From RH-AL1 sp965277355 (GTDB taxonomy: Bacteria; Pseudomonadota; Alphaproteobacteria; Rhizobiales; Beijerinckiaceae): 64,000 nucleotides of DNA. The translations under genes were made by a program, and so were the position numbers. The notes beneath the pieces were generated by a model. That model saw nothing but the letters and a program-made list of their open reading frames with translations. It made no database searches and was not told the origin of the DNA. Position 1 is the first letter of the stretch. Each line of letters begins with the position of its first letter. Shown here piece after piece: positions 38,749 to 49,479 of this stretch. The stretch spans positions 124,001-188,000 of the forward strand of contig CBDICN010000001.1 in the NCBI GenBank assembly GCA_965277355.1, written 5' to 3'.

Positions 38749-39228
38749 CTAGCGCGCCGTCTGGTTGTCGAGCAACTCGCGTAGCCGCAGCTTGAAATCC
38801 GGCGACACCTTGAGCTCGCTCGGAACCGGCAGTCGCAGCGCCAGGTTGCGGGTGCATGCGGTCAGAAAGCGGATCGTTGCGGTGATCCCGGCTTGGGAGA
38901 ACGGCTTGGAGACGATGCCGACCGCGCCTTCGTAGTCCTGCGGGATCCGGGTCGCGTTGGCGGTGATGAACACCACCATCGTCTTTTCGGCCGCGCGCAG
39001 GTGGCGCGCGACATCGACGCCGGTCGGCCCGTCGAGCAGCTGCAGGTCGATGAAGGCGAGGTCGGGCTCGACGAGCCGCGCCAGCGCGATGGCTTCGCCC
39101 GAGGACATTGCCGTGCCGACGATGTCGTGTCCCTCGTCCTCGACGGTCGTCTCGAGCTGCATGAGGAGCAGCGCCTCGTCCTCGACGATCAGGACCCGGA
39201 GCGGCTCCGCCGCGGTGCCGTCATCCAT
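38749..39228 (-). CDS. Single-domain response regulator
   Basis: A 159-residue CheY-like receiver. The acidic pocket is E16-D17-E18, the phospho-acceptor is D61 in FIDLQLLDGPTG, T89 lies in VVFITA and K108 in VSKPFS. The last 35 residues are extra and basic. There is no DNA-binding domain. Its start overlaps the end of the LOV kinase gene by eight bases, so it is the likely phosphate receiver for that kinase. Confidence 0.92.
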   Translation of the reverse strand: MDDGTAAEPLRVLIVEDEALLLMQLETTVEDEGHDIVGTAMSSGEAIALARLVEPDLAFIDLQLLDGPTGVDVARHLRAAEKTMVVFITANATRIPQDYEGAVGIVSKPFSQAGITATIRFLTACTRNLALRLPVPSELKVSPDFKLRLRELLDNQTAR

Positions 39229-40342
39229 GCGGCAGCTCCGCGCCTTTGCCGCGGATCGGCGCGCGGACCTCGACCACCGTGCCGGGCTTGCCGTCGGACC
39301 AGGTGACGTCGGCCTCGAGTTGGCGGGCCAACGTCTTGACGAGCCGGCTTCCGAAGCCCGAGCGCTCGCGCGGTTCCGGCATGCCGACGCCGTCGTCCGC
39401 CACGACGACGCGGATGCGGTCGTCGACCGGACCGAGCCTGATCGAGAGATGACCGGGGCGGCCGATGGGAAAGGCGTGTTTGAAGACGTTCATCACCAGT
39501 TCGTTCAGCATCAGCGCCTGAGGCGATGCGCGCTGTGCCGAAATCAGCGAGCTCTCGAGCTCGAGCGTGAGGGAAATGTCGTCGCGGCCGGAGGCCTTGA
39601 GGAGTTCGTTGGCGATGGCGTCGATGAAGTCGGCCAGGTCAAATTGGCGGACATCGTCCGACTGGTAGAGCCGCCGGTGAACCAAGCCGATCGACTCCAC
39701 CCGTTGGAGCATGCTGTCGAGCACGGCCCGCGCGGCCGGATCGGCGATCGTGCGGGTCTGCATCGAGAGCAGGGCGGAGATCATCTGCATGTTGTTCTTG
39801 ACGCGATGGTCGACCTCGTGGACCAGCATGGTCTGCGCCGAGAGGGCCGCCTGCAAGTCGTCCGTTCGTTTCGCGACCTCGCGCTCGAGCCACTCCTGCT
39901 GGCTGGCAACGAGCTGCTGCGCCTCGATCCTCGGGCTGACGTCGAGCTGGGAGGCGAAGAAGAACTGCAGCTCGCCGGCGGCGCTGAACACCGGGCTGAT
40001 GTAGAGGCCGTTCCAGAACGGCTCGCCGTCCTTGCGATAGTTCAGGAGGTCGATCGCGATGTCGGTGCGCGCCTGGATCGCCGCGCGGATCGCCTGCACC
40101 GCGCCGCGCTCGGTGTCCGGTCCCTGCAGGAAGCGGCAGTTCCTGCCGAGCACGTCCTCGCGCGAATAGCCGCTCAGCTTGAAAAAGGCCGCGTTCGCGA
40201 ACACGATCGGATTATCCGGCTGGCGCGGATCGGTGATGATCATCGCCATCCGCGTCGCCCGTACCGCCGCGGCGAACGGATCGCCTTGCCCCTGCTCGGC
40301 CTGCAGCCGAGCCGTCTCGTGCCAGTCGTTGATGTCCGTCAA
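39221..40342 (-). CDS. LOV-domain blue-light histidine kinase (HWE/HisKA_2)
   Basis: A 373-residue cytoplasmic photoreceptor kinase. The LOV domain (25-140) has the flavin-adduct motif GRNCRFLQ (66-73) with C69, FANAAFFKLSGYSREDVLG before it, and NYRKDGEPFWNGLYISPV and Q132 after it, all required for FMN photochemistry. A coiled coil (140-170) leads to the HisKA_2 box with H179 in EVDHRVKNN, and a HATPase domain (N-box MLNELVMNVFKHAF, G-box DDGVGMP and GFGSRLV). Blue light forms the Cys-FMN adduct and changes autophosphorylation. The partner regulator is the overlapping gene behind. Confidence 0.93.
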   Translation of the reverse strand: MTDINDWHETARLQAEQGQGDPFAAAVRATRMAMIITDPRQPDNPIVFANAAFFKLSGYSREDVLGRNCRFLQGPDTERGAVQAIRAAIQARTDIAIDLLNYRKDGEPFWNGLYISPVFSAAGELQFFFASQLDVSPRIEAQQLVASQQEWLEREVAKRTDDLQAALSAQTMLVHEVDHRVKNNMQMISALLSMQTRTIADPAARAVLDSMLQRVESIGLVHRRLYQSDDVRQFDLADFIDAIANELLKASGRDDISLTLELESSLISAQRASPQALMLNELVMNVFKHAFPIGRPGHLSIRLGPVDDRIRVVVADDGVGMPEPRERSGFGSRLVKTLARQLEADVTWSDGKPGTVVEVRAPIRGKGAELPHG

Positions 40343-40468
40343 ACCGTCCGCTCCGGCCTCTTCGGAGGCAGTCTGCTCCTTTGGTAGCAGACTTTACAAC
40401 AGGCGATACCGGTCGAGCCGCCGGGCGCCCTGCCGCGCGGCAGGTCTTTGATGCGGCGCCGGCAGGCG

Positions 40469-41257
40469 CTAGACGCGCAGATAGATCAGGTTTTCGCCGG
40501 AAATGATCATCTCGAAGTCGCGCTCGAGCATGGCCTTCTGGAAATTACGGCTCGTGCCGGCGCCGGGCAGCATCCAGTCGTGTGGCTCGACGATGACCAC
40601 CTCGGCGGCGTCGAGCCAGCCGAGATCGCCCTGGAACAGGTCGGCCTCGAAGCCCTCGATGTCGATCTTCACCAGGAACAGGTCCTTTTCTTCGCCGAGC
40701 CGCTCGAGAATCTCGGGGATGGTGGTGACCGGCACCGTGCCGCCCTCGTCGCGCGCGGTCTGCACCGACCAGGCCCGATCGTCGGGGTTGGTCAGACACG
40801 CGCGACCGGTGCGCGAGCCGATCGCCGCTTCGATGACCTCGACGTTCGGCCGCGTGCACGCGTTGATCCGCAGCACCTCAGCATTGCCCGGGTCGGGCTC
40901 CACCGCGACGATCCGGGCCAGCGGAAAGGTCTTGCAGAACCAGACCGAGGCCGCGCCGACGTTGGCGCCGGCGTCGATGATGACGGGCGTGCGTCCGGCG
41001 GCGACGATGCGATGGTAGGCGGCAAGCGGGCGGGCATACTGCTTTAGCCACGAGAAGTCGTAGGCGCGGTGACGAAAGATGTCGATAAAGGTCTCGGCGT
41101 CCGACGCCGCCGGCCGGAACGTCACCTTGCCGGCATGCCTGATGGTGGCGGTATGGTAGCGCCGGCCCGCGAGCCGGGAGACGTGGCGCAGCGGAAAGGA
41201 CGGGCCGATGGTCGCGCCGTCGAGCAGGTTCTTGGCGAGAGCGGTCAAAGCGAACAT
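40469..41257 (-). CDS. FkbM-family methyltransferase, third copy
   Basis: A 262-residue FkbM-family SAM-dependent methyltransferase, divergent from the copies at 4.4 and 6.7 kb. Motif I is VIIDAGANVGAASVWF near 118-133, then IVAVEPDPGNAEVLR, and the family IKIDIEGFEADL near 205. I start at ATG 41257 (MFALTALAKNLLDG), behind an AAGGT; the frame is open to 41365. The methylated substrate is unknown. Confidence 0.85.
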   Translation of the reverse strand: MFALTALAKNLLDGATIGPSFPLRHVSRLAGRRYHTATIRHAGKVTFRPAASDAETFIDIFRHRAYDFSWLKQYARPLAAYHRIVAAGRTPVIIDAGANVGAASVWFCKTFPLARIVAVEPDPGNAEVLRINACTRPNVEVIEAAIGSRTGRACLTNPDDRAWSVQTARDEGGTVPVTTIPEILERLGEEKDLFLVKIDIEGFEADLFQGDLGWLDAAEVVIVEPHDWMLPGAGTSRNFQKAMLERDFEMIISGENLIYLRV

Positions 41258-41449
41258 GCGGGACCTTCGAACATAGAGTTGAGCGGTCTCCCGAGCTACG
41301 TTCAATTCTCGTCGGATGCGAACGGAGTCGCCGGTTAATCTTAAGCTGACCGCGATCGGGACCATGCCTCGGCCCCCGCGGCAACTGCCGCCAAGGTCGA
41401 ACGGACGCCGGCCTTGCTAGCGCCGTCGCGGCGCGCTACCCTTCCTCGG

Positions 41450-41530
41450 CCATAGGGGTGCTGGTCCGCGAGGACCGGCTGAGATCATACCCTTCGAACC
41501 TGAACCTGGGTAATGCCAGCGCAGGGACCG
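41450..41530 (+). promoter_or_regulatory. Thiamine pyrophosphate (TPP) riboswitch
   Basis: A THI-box aptamer before thiC. It shows the start CCATAGGGGTGC, the core GGCTGAGATCATACCCTT, then CGAACCTGAACCTGG, and the closing GTAATGCCAGCGCAGGGA. These match the most conserved bases. Thiamine pyrophosphate binding lowers thiC expression. About 90 bases lie between it and the thiC start. Confidence 0.97.
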
Positions 41531-41620
41531 GCACCGCGGCCCGCTCTCCACTTCGAGAACCCGAGCCGCCCCTTGCCAGGCCTCTGCGCTCCCGTCCCGT
41601 CGTCTAAGGAGAGCGCGACC

Positions 41621-43489
<1,869 letters not shown>

Positions 43490-43501
43490 TGTCGACTAAA
43501 C

Positions 43502-43786
43502 GTGTTTCCGGCCGGCTTCGAATGGGATCTCGAGAAGGATGCCAGCAACAGCCGGAAGCACGGGATCAGGTTCGCCGTCGCGGTGGAAGTCTTCGTTGAT
43601 GCGGACTACCTTGAGGTCGAGGATCAGGCTCGCGCCGGCGAGGTTCGGACCAACATCATCGGCCGGGCGAGAGGCGTCGTGCTCTTTGTGACCGTTAAGC
43701 GGCGCGGCGCCAACATACGGCTGATCTCAGCCCGACTCGCGGGACGAAGGGAGCGAAATGCCTATCTCGCCCGAGCAGGCGGCTAG
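43502..43786 (+). CDS. brnT: BrnT-family toxin (DUF497)
   Basis: A 94-residue BrnT-like ribonuclease toxin. Family markers are FEWDLEKDASNSRKHGIRF (7-25), AVEVFVDADYLEVED, and RLISARLAGRRERNAYL near the end. BrnT is a RelE-fold toxin that halts translation. The start is GTG 43502, 12 bases after the thiC stop. The toxin-first order, with the antitoxin behind, is normal for this family. Confidence 0.88.
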   Translation: MFPAGFEWDLEKDASNSRKHGIRFAVAVEVFVDADYLEVEDQARAGEVRTNIIGRARGVVLFVTVKRRGANIRLISARLAGRRERNAYLARAGG

Positions 43787-43982
43787 CTTGGCCGCGCACA
43801 TGCGCGAGACCGACGGCTTCACGCCGGCGGAGCGGACCCGCCTCGACGCGATGACGGACCGGGATATCGAGCACGGCGCGCTGGCCGACACGGATGCGCA
43901 ACCGGCGCGTTCCGATGCTTTGAAACGAGCCGTAGACGCGCGCGATCGTCGGCGGAAGCTTGCCGCGAGAAAGGCGGTTTAA
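43758..43982 (+). CDS. brnA: BrnA-like antitoxin
   Basis: A 74-residue protein whose gene overlaps brnT by 29 bases. The segment DAMTDRDIEHGALADTDAQP resembles the BrnA-type N-terminal toxin-binding part, but the C-terminal ribbon-helix-helix that BrnA uses to bind DNA is short or lacking; the end is a plain basic helix (RRKLAARKAV). It is assigned largely by its place behind brnT. Confidence 0.65.
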   Translation: MPISPEQAASLAAHMRETDGFTPAERTRLDAMTDRDIEHGALADTDAQPARSDALKRAVDARDRRRKLAARKAV

Positions 43983-44060
43983 GGCCATGCGCATGACGGT
44001 CGACGTAATCGGCGTTGCATCCGCGACTGAGACTGGCTCGCAAAGGCAATCCGCGGCACA

Positions 44061-45008
44061 CTAAAACTGCGGTAGCTCGGGTGAGCCGACAGGTTCTATA
44101 AGCACAGATGAGCGATCTGGACGCCACGTCTCGTTTGAAGCTGTTGCACTGTCCTGAGCAAGCCCATTATCATCAAAGCCAAGATAGGGCTCTCTTGGCC
44201 CCTCCAACACGCTTCTGGCTGGCGCTCGAAGCGCAAGCGTCAATCGCTTCAGGTTTTGAGCTTTGGACAAGAAGACGCGAGGATGCATGACAGCTCGCAT
44301 TATGACGGCTTTACCCGATCCCAAGCCTCCTCCCAAAACTTCGCCGCCGAACTTGCCATATCTAAATGCGTTCTCATCAATCGCCCTTCCGCCATAGCCA
44401 TAACCGGCGCGTACCAAGCGAGCGCCGGCCTCCGATCCTACGGTCGCGCAGCCGGCCGTCGCTAGAGCTACGAGAACGGGGCCACCAGGAGTTGCAACCA
44501 CAACGCAGGCTACAGTCACAAAGCCAGTGACGACGCCGACGCTCGTCGCGGTTACGGCAAAATCGATCGCATAACGACGGTCGCTGTCGGGGATCAAAAC
44601 CCAACCCTTTTGTATCGCGCTTTGGATGTTGATGACTACATCTCTGGGGCGTTTCTCAGCCAGCCAATCAGTCATCGAAGGCATAGACGTTAGATTAACA
44701 CTATTGATCCATGTCGAAGCGTTTGGCATAGACGGAGACATCGGCATCCAAGCTCTGAGGCTCGCTCTCGAAGGCAACGGAACTGCTGAGAAGGCAAGGC
44801 GAAGCGCGCTCATAGGCATAGAAAACGACGGCCATCTCGCTGCATGTACGAGCGTGATACCGGCGCTAACGTCCTTGATGATTACCTTCTTTGCTCCCGA
44901 AAGTCTTTCATGAAGCGATTGACGCCATGATTTCGGCTGAGTGGTCTCTGCGGCGCCAGAGACTTCAAGTGAACAAAGACAAAGGAAAGAAAGTGCGAGG
45001 GCCCTCAT
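44061..45008 (-). CDS. Signal-peptide protein with long hydrophobic core, unknown
   Basis: A 315-residue protein with an N-terminal signal peptide (MRALALSFLCLCSLEVSGAA). In the middle (about 175-215) is an Ala/Val/Gly-rich hydrophobic stretch (ATSVGVVTGFVTVACVVVA and onward) that could span the membrane twice. A Gly/Tyr-rich stretch follows (AGYGYGGRAIDENAFRYG). I recognise no family. GC is lower than in the flanks, and the gene lies between a TA pair and the UDG-like gene. Confidence 0.55.
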   Translation of the reverse strand: MRALALSFLCLCSLEVSGAAETTQPKSWRQSLHERLSGAKKVIIKDVSAGITLVHAARWPSFSMPMSALRLAFSAVPLPSRASLRAWMPMSPSMPNASTWINSVNLTSMPSMTDWLAEKRPRDVVINIQSAIQKGWVLIPDSDRRYAIDFAVTATSVGVVTGFVTVACVVVATPGGPVLVALATAGCATVGSEAGARLVRAGYGYGGRAIDENAFRYGKFGGEVLGGGLGSGKAVIMRAVMHPRVFLSKAQNLKRLTLALRAPARSVLEGPREPYLGFDDNGLAQDSATASNETWRPDRSSVLIEPVGSPELPQF

Positions 45009-45147
45009 GCGCTATCACCATCTGCGCACTAGCGCGCGGCCGCAGGCCATACCTTTGTGTCGCTCCTGTCAACGATCTGCGGTCGCCCTTGGAGGTCGCG
45101 TGGAGCTTGCCTAGACGATTGCCAGCCCATCAATTGTGGAGATGAAT

Positions 45148-45741
45148 ATGACCTTCCATCCATGGCGAGGACCACGATACGCCGATGACGGATTTCTTCA
45201 CCGCAGGCTCCTGATCGTCGGCGAAGCGCATTACGATACGTGGTGCGGAGTGCAGCATAATGACGAGGAGCTCTCCCCCACTTTCACTCAGAAGTGCGTT
45301 CACGAAGACGCCCTCCGTGGAAGGCTTCGATTTTGGAATACCGTCAGGTATCGCCTGGGCGGAGGTTCACCGGACTTCTGGGACAAAGTCGCATTCTGTA
45401 ACTTCATCCAAACTCCCGTGCACGGCGGCCCGCGAGCCCGACCTCAAGCAAGCCAGTGGAGCGCGGCGCGAGGACTTTTTCGTGGCGTGCTTGATGTATT
45501 AAGGCCGCAACGCGTCTTGTTTACCGCGTTGGAACTTTGGGGCAATGTTTGCAGAGATGACGCGTTGTCCAACATCTGCGTGAACGAACAGACGCTGCCG
45601 CTTGAGTTCTTTCGGCTCCCGGATGGCCAAGCCGCGTTTACGACAAGAATGCCACATCCAAGCAGCAGCCAATGCAAAAAAGCGTTGTCTCCGGCGCTCC
45701 GCGTGTTCATAGAAAACGAGTGGGACGTAAACAGGCCATAA
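45148..45741 (+). CDS. Uracil-DNA-glycosylase-fold-like protein, unknown role
   Basis: A 197-residue protein. Its pattern recalls the uracil-DNA glycosylase superfamily: a first strand LLIVGEAHYD near residues 20-29, a central strand QRVLFTALELWGN, and a motif-B-like RMPHPSSSQ near 175. Such glycosylase-like proteins include many that are not DNA repair enzymes. The start ATG 45148 has GGAG eight bases upstream; GTG 45136 is the longer option. It converges on the WYL regulator gene. AT-richer DNA points to transfer. Confidence 0.6.
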   Translation: MTFHPWRGPRYADDGFLHRRLLIVGEAHYDTWCGVQHNDEELSPTFTQKCVHEDALRGRLRFWNTVRYRLGGGSPDFWDKVAFCNFIQTPVHGGPRARPQASQWSAARGLFRGVLDVLRPQRVLFTALELWGNVCRDDALSNICVNEQTLPLEFFRLPDGQAAFTTRMPHPSSSQCKKALSPALRVFIENEWDVNRP

Positions 45742-45779
45742 GCGCGAAACCGGAGCGGCGGTCGCCGGCGACCGGAAGT

Positions 45780-46799
45780 TCACGTCCGGAGCTGTCTCGC
45801 GTCTGTCTCCGCGCCGGGGCTGATCCCGCCATCGTGGCGCGACAGGGCCGATTCGAGTTCGGCGACCATCAGGTCGCGGAGCTCCCGCGGCGCCACGATC
45901 TCGACGCAATCGCCCCACGTGAACAGGTGTCGGACGAGTTCCAGCAAGCCGCCGCTGCGAAAACGGACCGTCAGCGATCCGTCGGGCGCCGTCTCCGTCA
46001 CCTGCGTGGGATGGAACAGGAACCGGCCGGCATCGGCGGCCGCATCGCTGGAAAATCGCAGCACGATGTCGGCGGGTTCCTCTTGGAACGCGCCGAACGA
46101 GCGCGCCGCGTAGGCGGCGAGGTCGAAATCGGCAGCCGCAACGGTGGCGCCGAGGCCGAGATTGCTCATCCTGTCCAGGCGCCAGAGCACCGGGTCCTCC
46201 CTGCCGGCCTCCGGTCCGACGAGATAATAGGCCTTGCCGTAGAGGAGCCCGTAGGGATGCACGCGCCGCCCGCGCGGTGCGCCGGAGGGTCCCGCGTAAT
46301 CGAACAGGCAGAGCCGCGACGCCTTCAGCGCCTCGCGCAGGCAGGCCAGTGTTCGCGCGTCGGCGAGCGGCCGGGGGCCGGCCTGCAGCACCGGCTCCTG
46401 CGCGGCGAGCAGCGCGTCGAGATCCGGCTCGATGCGTCGGCGGACCGGCGCCCGCAGCGCCGCCTTGATCTTCGCCGTGAGCGAGCGCAGTAGCGCGGCC
46501 CTCGCGCAGGCGTCCGCGGCCTCCAGCGCCCTGATCGCCGCTTGCAGCTCGGCCAGCTCGTCGACGCTGGGCGCCTGGAAGAAGCCGTCGAGGCCGCCGC
46601 GTATCGTGTAGCGCTTGGTGCGGCCCTCGCGCACCTCGTCGAGGGTCGGGAACAGGTCGCGCAGCGCGTCGCGCATGCGCTCGGCCGTGCGCCGGTCGAC
46701 GCCCGCGTCGCGGGCGATCTCGTCGAGGCTCATGCCCTCGGCGCTCCCGGCGAGCTGGCGCGCGATCCGAAGCAGCATCACGATTTTCTCGAGGCGCAT
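45780..46799 (-). CDS. WYL-domain transcriptional regulator
   Basis: A 339-residue HTH-WYL regulator. The winged helix is at 17-75 (MSLDEIARDAGVDRRTAERMRDALR), followed by a helical middle and the WYL domain (150-260) with LCLFDYAGPSG, VHPYGLLYGKAYYLVG and RLDRMSNL, then a WCX-like C-terminus. WYL proteins sense nucleotides or DNA ends and are frequent local repressors of phage-defence loci (CapW/BrxR type). Its start lies 91 bases from the divergent AAA+ gene, so it probably controls it. Confidence 0.9.
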   Translation of the reverse strand: MRLEKIVMLLRIARQLAGSAEGMSLDEIARDAGVDRRTAERMRDALRDLFPTLDEVREGRTKRYTIRGGLDGFFQAPSVDELAELQAAIRALEAADACARAALLRSLTAKIKAALRAPVRRRIEPDLDALLAAQEPVLQAGPRPLADARTLACLREALKASRLCLFDYAGPSGAPRGRRVHPYGLLYGKAYYLVGPEAGREDPVLWRLDRMSNLGLGATVAAADFDLAAYAARSFGAFQEEPADIVLRFSSDAAADAGRFLFHPTQVTETAPDGSLTVRFRSGGLLELVRHLFTWGDCVEIVAPRELRDLMVAELESALSRHDGGISPGAETDARQLRT

Positions 46800-46890
46800 C
46801 TACAGTACGTCCAAATCTGTCGTCTGTGAGAGTTACACGCCGTCACGAGAGAACGCGAGGCGCATCCGCCCGCATCGAGGAGCATCGTGC

Positions 46891-48972
46891 ATGGCGCAGT
46901 TCCCTTCGCGTCGCAGAGCGTTCGGAGACGAGGGATGCCTGTCGCATCGCTTCGAGGCCCGCGCGCTGTCCCTCTACTTCGCGGGCGCCGTCGAGCAGTG
47001 GCGCCGTCATCGTGGTCCCTCGATGACCGCCGTCGCCGAATGGCTCCGTGAACATGGCGAGACGATCGGGCTCGCGGCGCCGGACATCGACCGGGAGCGT
47101 TGGCCCGACGGCTTCCCGGCGCCCGCGGAGACGCGGCGGCTCGCGCGCGAGGCCCGGCACGGCGCCGAGCCGCCGCCCTCGCCGCTGGAGAAGCGCCTGC
47201 GCTGGATCGCGGCGACGCTCGACCTCCATGCCGACGAGGCGGCGATCCTCAAGCTGGCGGTGCGGGCGGCGCTGTTGCCGCCCGTCCACGCGCTGGCCGA
47301 CGCGCTGGCCGGCCATCCGAGATCGCACGACGAGGTCAACCTCGCGGCGCTCGCCGCGCTTCTCGCGCTACCCGGGCCTAAGACGGAGGAACGGCTGCTG
47401 CCCGGCCGGCCGCTCCTGCAGTTCGGCCTTCTCGAGGATCGCAACGGCCACGACTACGCGCCGTCGGCGACGGTCCTGCGCCTCGCGCGCGCGAGATGGA
47501 CCGACCCCGGGCGGCTCGGCGCCGAACTGTTCGGCGCCGCTCCGGCCGCGACGCTGTCGTGGGGCGACTTCGACCATCTCGGCGACGTTCGGGACCTCGC
47601 CGCCGGGCTTATCGAGAAGGCGCTAAACCGGCGCGAGCCCGGCGTCGGCGTCATGCTCCATGGCGTGCCCGGCACCGGCAAGACCGAGTTCGCCAAGACG
47701 CTCGCCGCAAGGCTGAACGCCCGTGCGGTGTTCATCGGCGAGACCGACGAGAACGACCGCGAGCCGTCGCGCGTCGAGCGGATCGCGCAGTATGCCTTCA
47801 CGAGCAAGCTCGCCGCCCAGGCCGGACGCGCGCTGCTCGTGGTCGACGAGGCCGACGACATCTTCACCGGCGTCGACGAGGGAAACCGAGCCTCGCGCAC
47901 CGGCTCGAAGGTGTTCATGAACCGGCTCGTCGAGCGCTGTGCCGCGCCGACCCTGTGGATCACCAACAGCCCCGAGCGGATGGGGCAGGCGGTGCTGCGC
48001 CGTATGGCGCTGGCGATCGGCTTTCGCGAGCCGGGCCGCGACGTGCGCCGCGCCATGATCGCGCGGCTGGCGCGCAAACGCGAGCTCGCGCTTGGCGCGG
48101 CCGATCTTGAACGTCCTGCGGCGGTCCAGGCCTCGCCGGCGCTGATCGACGCCGGGCTGCGCACGGCGGCGCTCACGGGTGGCGGCGCCGCGGCGGCGCT
48201 GCGCGGCACCGCCTCGCTGCTGGCCGCGATGGGCCGCGTGCCGCCGCCGCCGCCGCTCGCCGGCGCCAGCGCCTTCGATCCCGATCTCTCCGCCGCCGAC
48301 CGCGACCTCGCGGCGCTGGCCGAGCGGGCGCGGGCGGCGTTCGTGCGCGGCGAGACGGCGCTCTCGTTCTGCCTCCACGGCCTGCCCGGCACCGGCAAGA
48401 GCGCCTACGCGCGCCACCTCGCCGAGAAACTCGGGCTTGAGGTCGTCGAGAAGCGCGCCTCCGACCTGCTCTCGATGTATGTCGGCGGCAGCGAGCAGGC
48501 CATCGCCGCCGCCTTTTCCGAGGCAACGGAGCGGCGCGCCATGCTGGTCCTCGACGAGGCTGACTCGCTGCTGCGCGACCGCGCCGGCGCCCGGCAGACG
48601 TGGGAGGTCACCCAAGTCAACGAGATGCTGACCTGGATGGCGCGCCACCCCTTTCCCTTCGCCTGCACCACCAACGCGATGGGCAGCCTCGACCCCGCCA
48701 CGCTCCGCCGCTTCCTGTTCAAGGTCGAGTTTCGCGCGATGAGCGCGGCGCAGGCCCGCGAGGCGTTTGTCCGCGCGTTCGGGAAGGGGGCGTCCCCCGC
48801 GCTCGATCGCCTCGACCCGCTAACGCCCGGCGACTTCGCCGTGGTCGCGCGAAAGGCGCGGGTGCTGGGCGAGGGGGACGCGGGTATGCTGGTCGCGATG
48901 CTGGCGACGGAGGTGGCGGCGAAGCCGGGCGCGGGGAGGGTGAGGATGGGATTTTGCTTTGGAGAACATTAG
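46891..48972 (+). CDS. Tandem AAA+ ATPase
   Basis: A 693-residue protein with two AAA+ modules. Module 1: Walker A GVPGTGKT (258-265), Walker B LLVVDEADD (315-323), sensor ITNSPERMG. Module 2: Walker A GLPGTGKS (497-504), Walker B MLVLDEADS (551-559), sensor TTNAMGSL and arginines RR (606-607). The first 240 residues form a helical N-domain with no known match. Such proteins remodel other proteins or nucleic acid. The start is ATG 46891 with GAGGAG nine bases upstream. The next gene begins at the base after its stop codon, so the two are cotranscribed. Confidence 0.92.
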   Translation: MAQFPSRRRAFGDEGCLSHRFEARALSLYFAGAVEQWRRHRGPSMTAVAEWLREHGETIGLAAPDIDRERWPDGFPAPAETRRLAREARHGAEPPPSPLEKRLRWIAATLDLHADEAAILKLAVRAALLPPVHALADALAGHPRSHDEVNLAALAALLALPGPKTEERLLPGRPLLQFGLLEDRNGHDYAPSATVLRLARARWTDPGRLGAELFGAAPAATLSWGDFDHLGDVRDLAAGLIEKALNRREPGVGVMLHGVPGTGKTEFAKTLAARLNARAVFIGETDENDREPSRVERIAQYAFTSKLAAQAGRALLVVDEADDIFTGVDEGNRASRTGSKVFMNRLVERCAAPTLWITNSPERMGQAVLRRMALAIGFREPGRDVRRAMIARLARKRELALGAADLERPAAVQASPALIDAGLRTAALTGGGAAAALRGTASLLAAMGRVPPPPPLAGASAFDPDLSAADRDLAALAERARAAFVRGETALSFCLHGLPGTGKSAYARHLAEKLGLEVVEKRASDLLSMYVGGSEQAIAAAFSEATERRAMLVLDEADSLLRDRAGARQTWEVTQVNEMLTWMARHPFPFACTTNAMGSLDPATLRRFLFKVEFRAMSAAQAREAFVRAFGKGASPALDRLDPLTPGDFAVVARKARVLGEGDAGMLVAMLATEVAAKPGAGRVRMGFCFGEH

Positions 48973-49479
48973 ATGAATGCACAGCTTGCGTCCTTGTATC
49001 ATCAATGGAAAATAGGGTTACTCAAGGATCCCAAAATACAAAGCAGTCAGCAGATTCTCAAACAATGTAGCCCGCCACTGCTTCTATCGTTTCCTGTAAG
49101 GACGCGATCCGGCGACTGTACGCCTGTGCCGCCTCGGATCGCTGTTTTCGGTCGTGAGACGATGGGGTGGAGTTGGAACCACGAGCTTCGAAGAGAATGC
49201 CCTGGATACCACGAGGACTATCCAGCGGAATACCCCGCCGTCAATTCGTTTTGGGATTTCTTGCATCAAGACGGAGCCGTCGAAGCCCTTCAGTGGGGCT
49301 ATCGAAATTTTGGTTATGCGGCTTACCAGCCGCAAAATTATCGATCTGCTTTCTGGTATGCGTTTCGACAATTCTCCGGCTCGAACGCGTACTGGAACAA
49401 CCTCGTCAAGTGCGACTATCTGGACAAAAGTGTCTTTCGAGCCCCTACCGCATTCAGGGACGCGCTGATACCGCACTTA

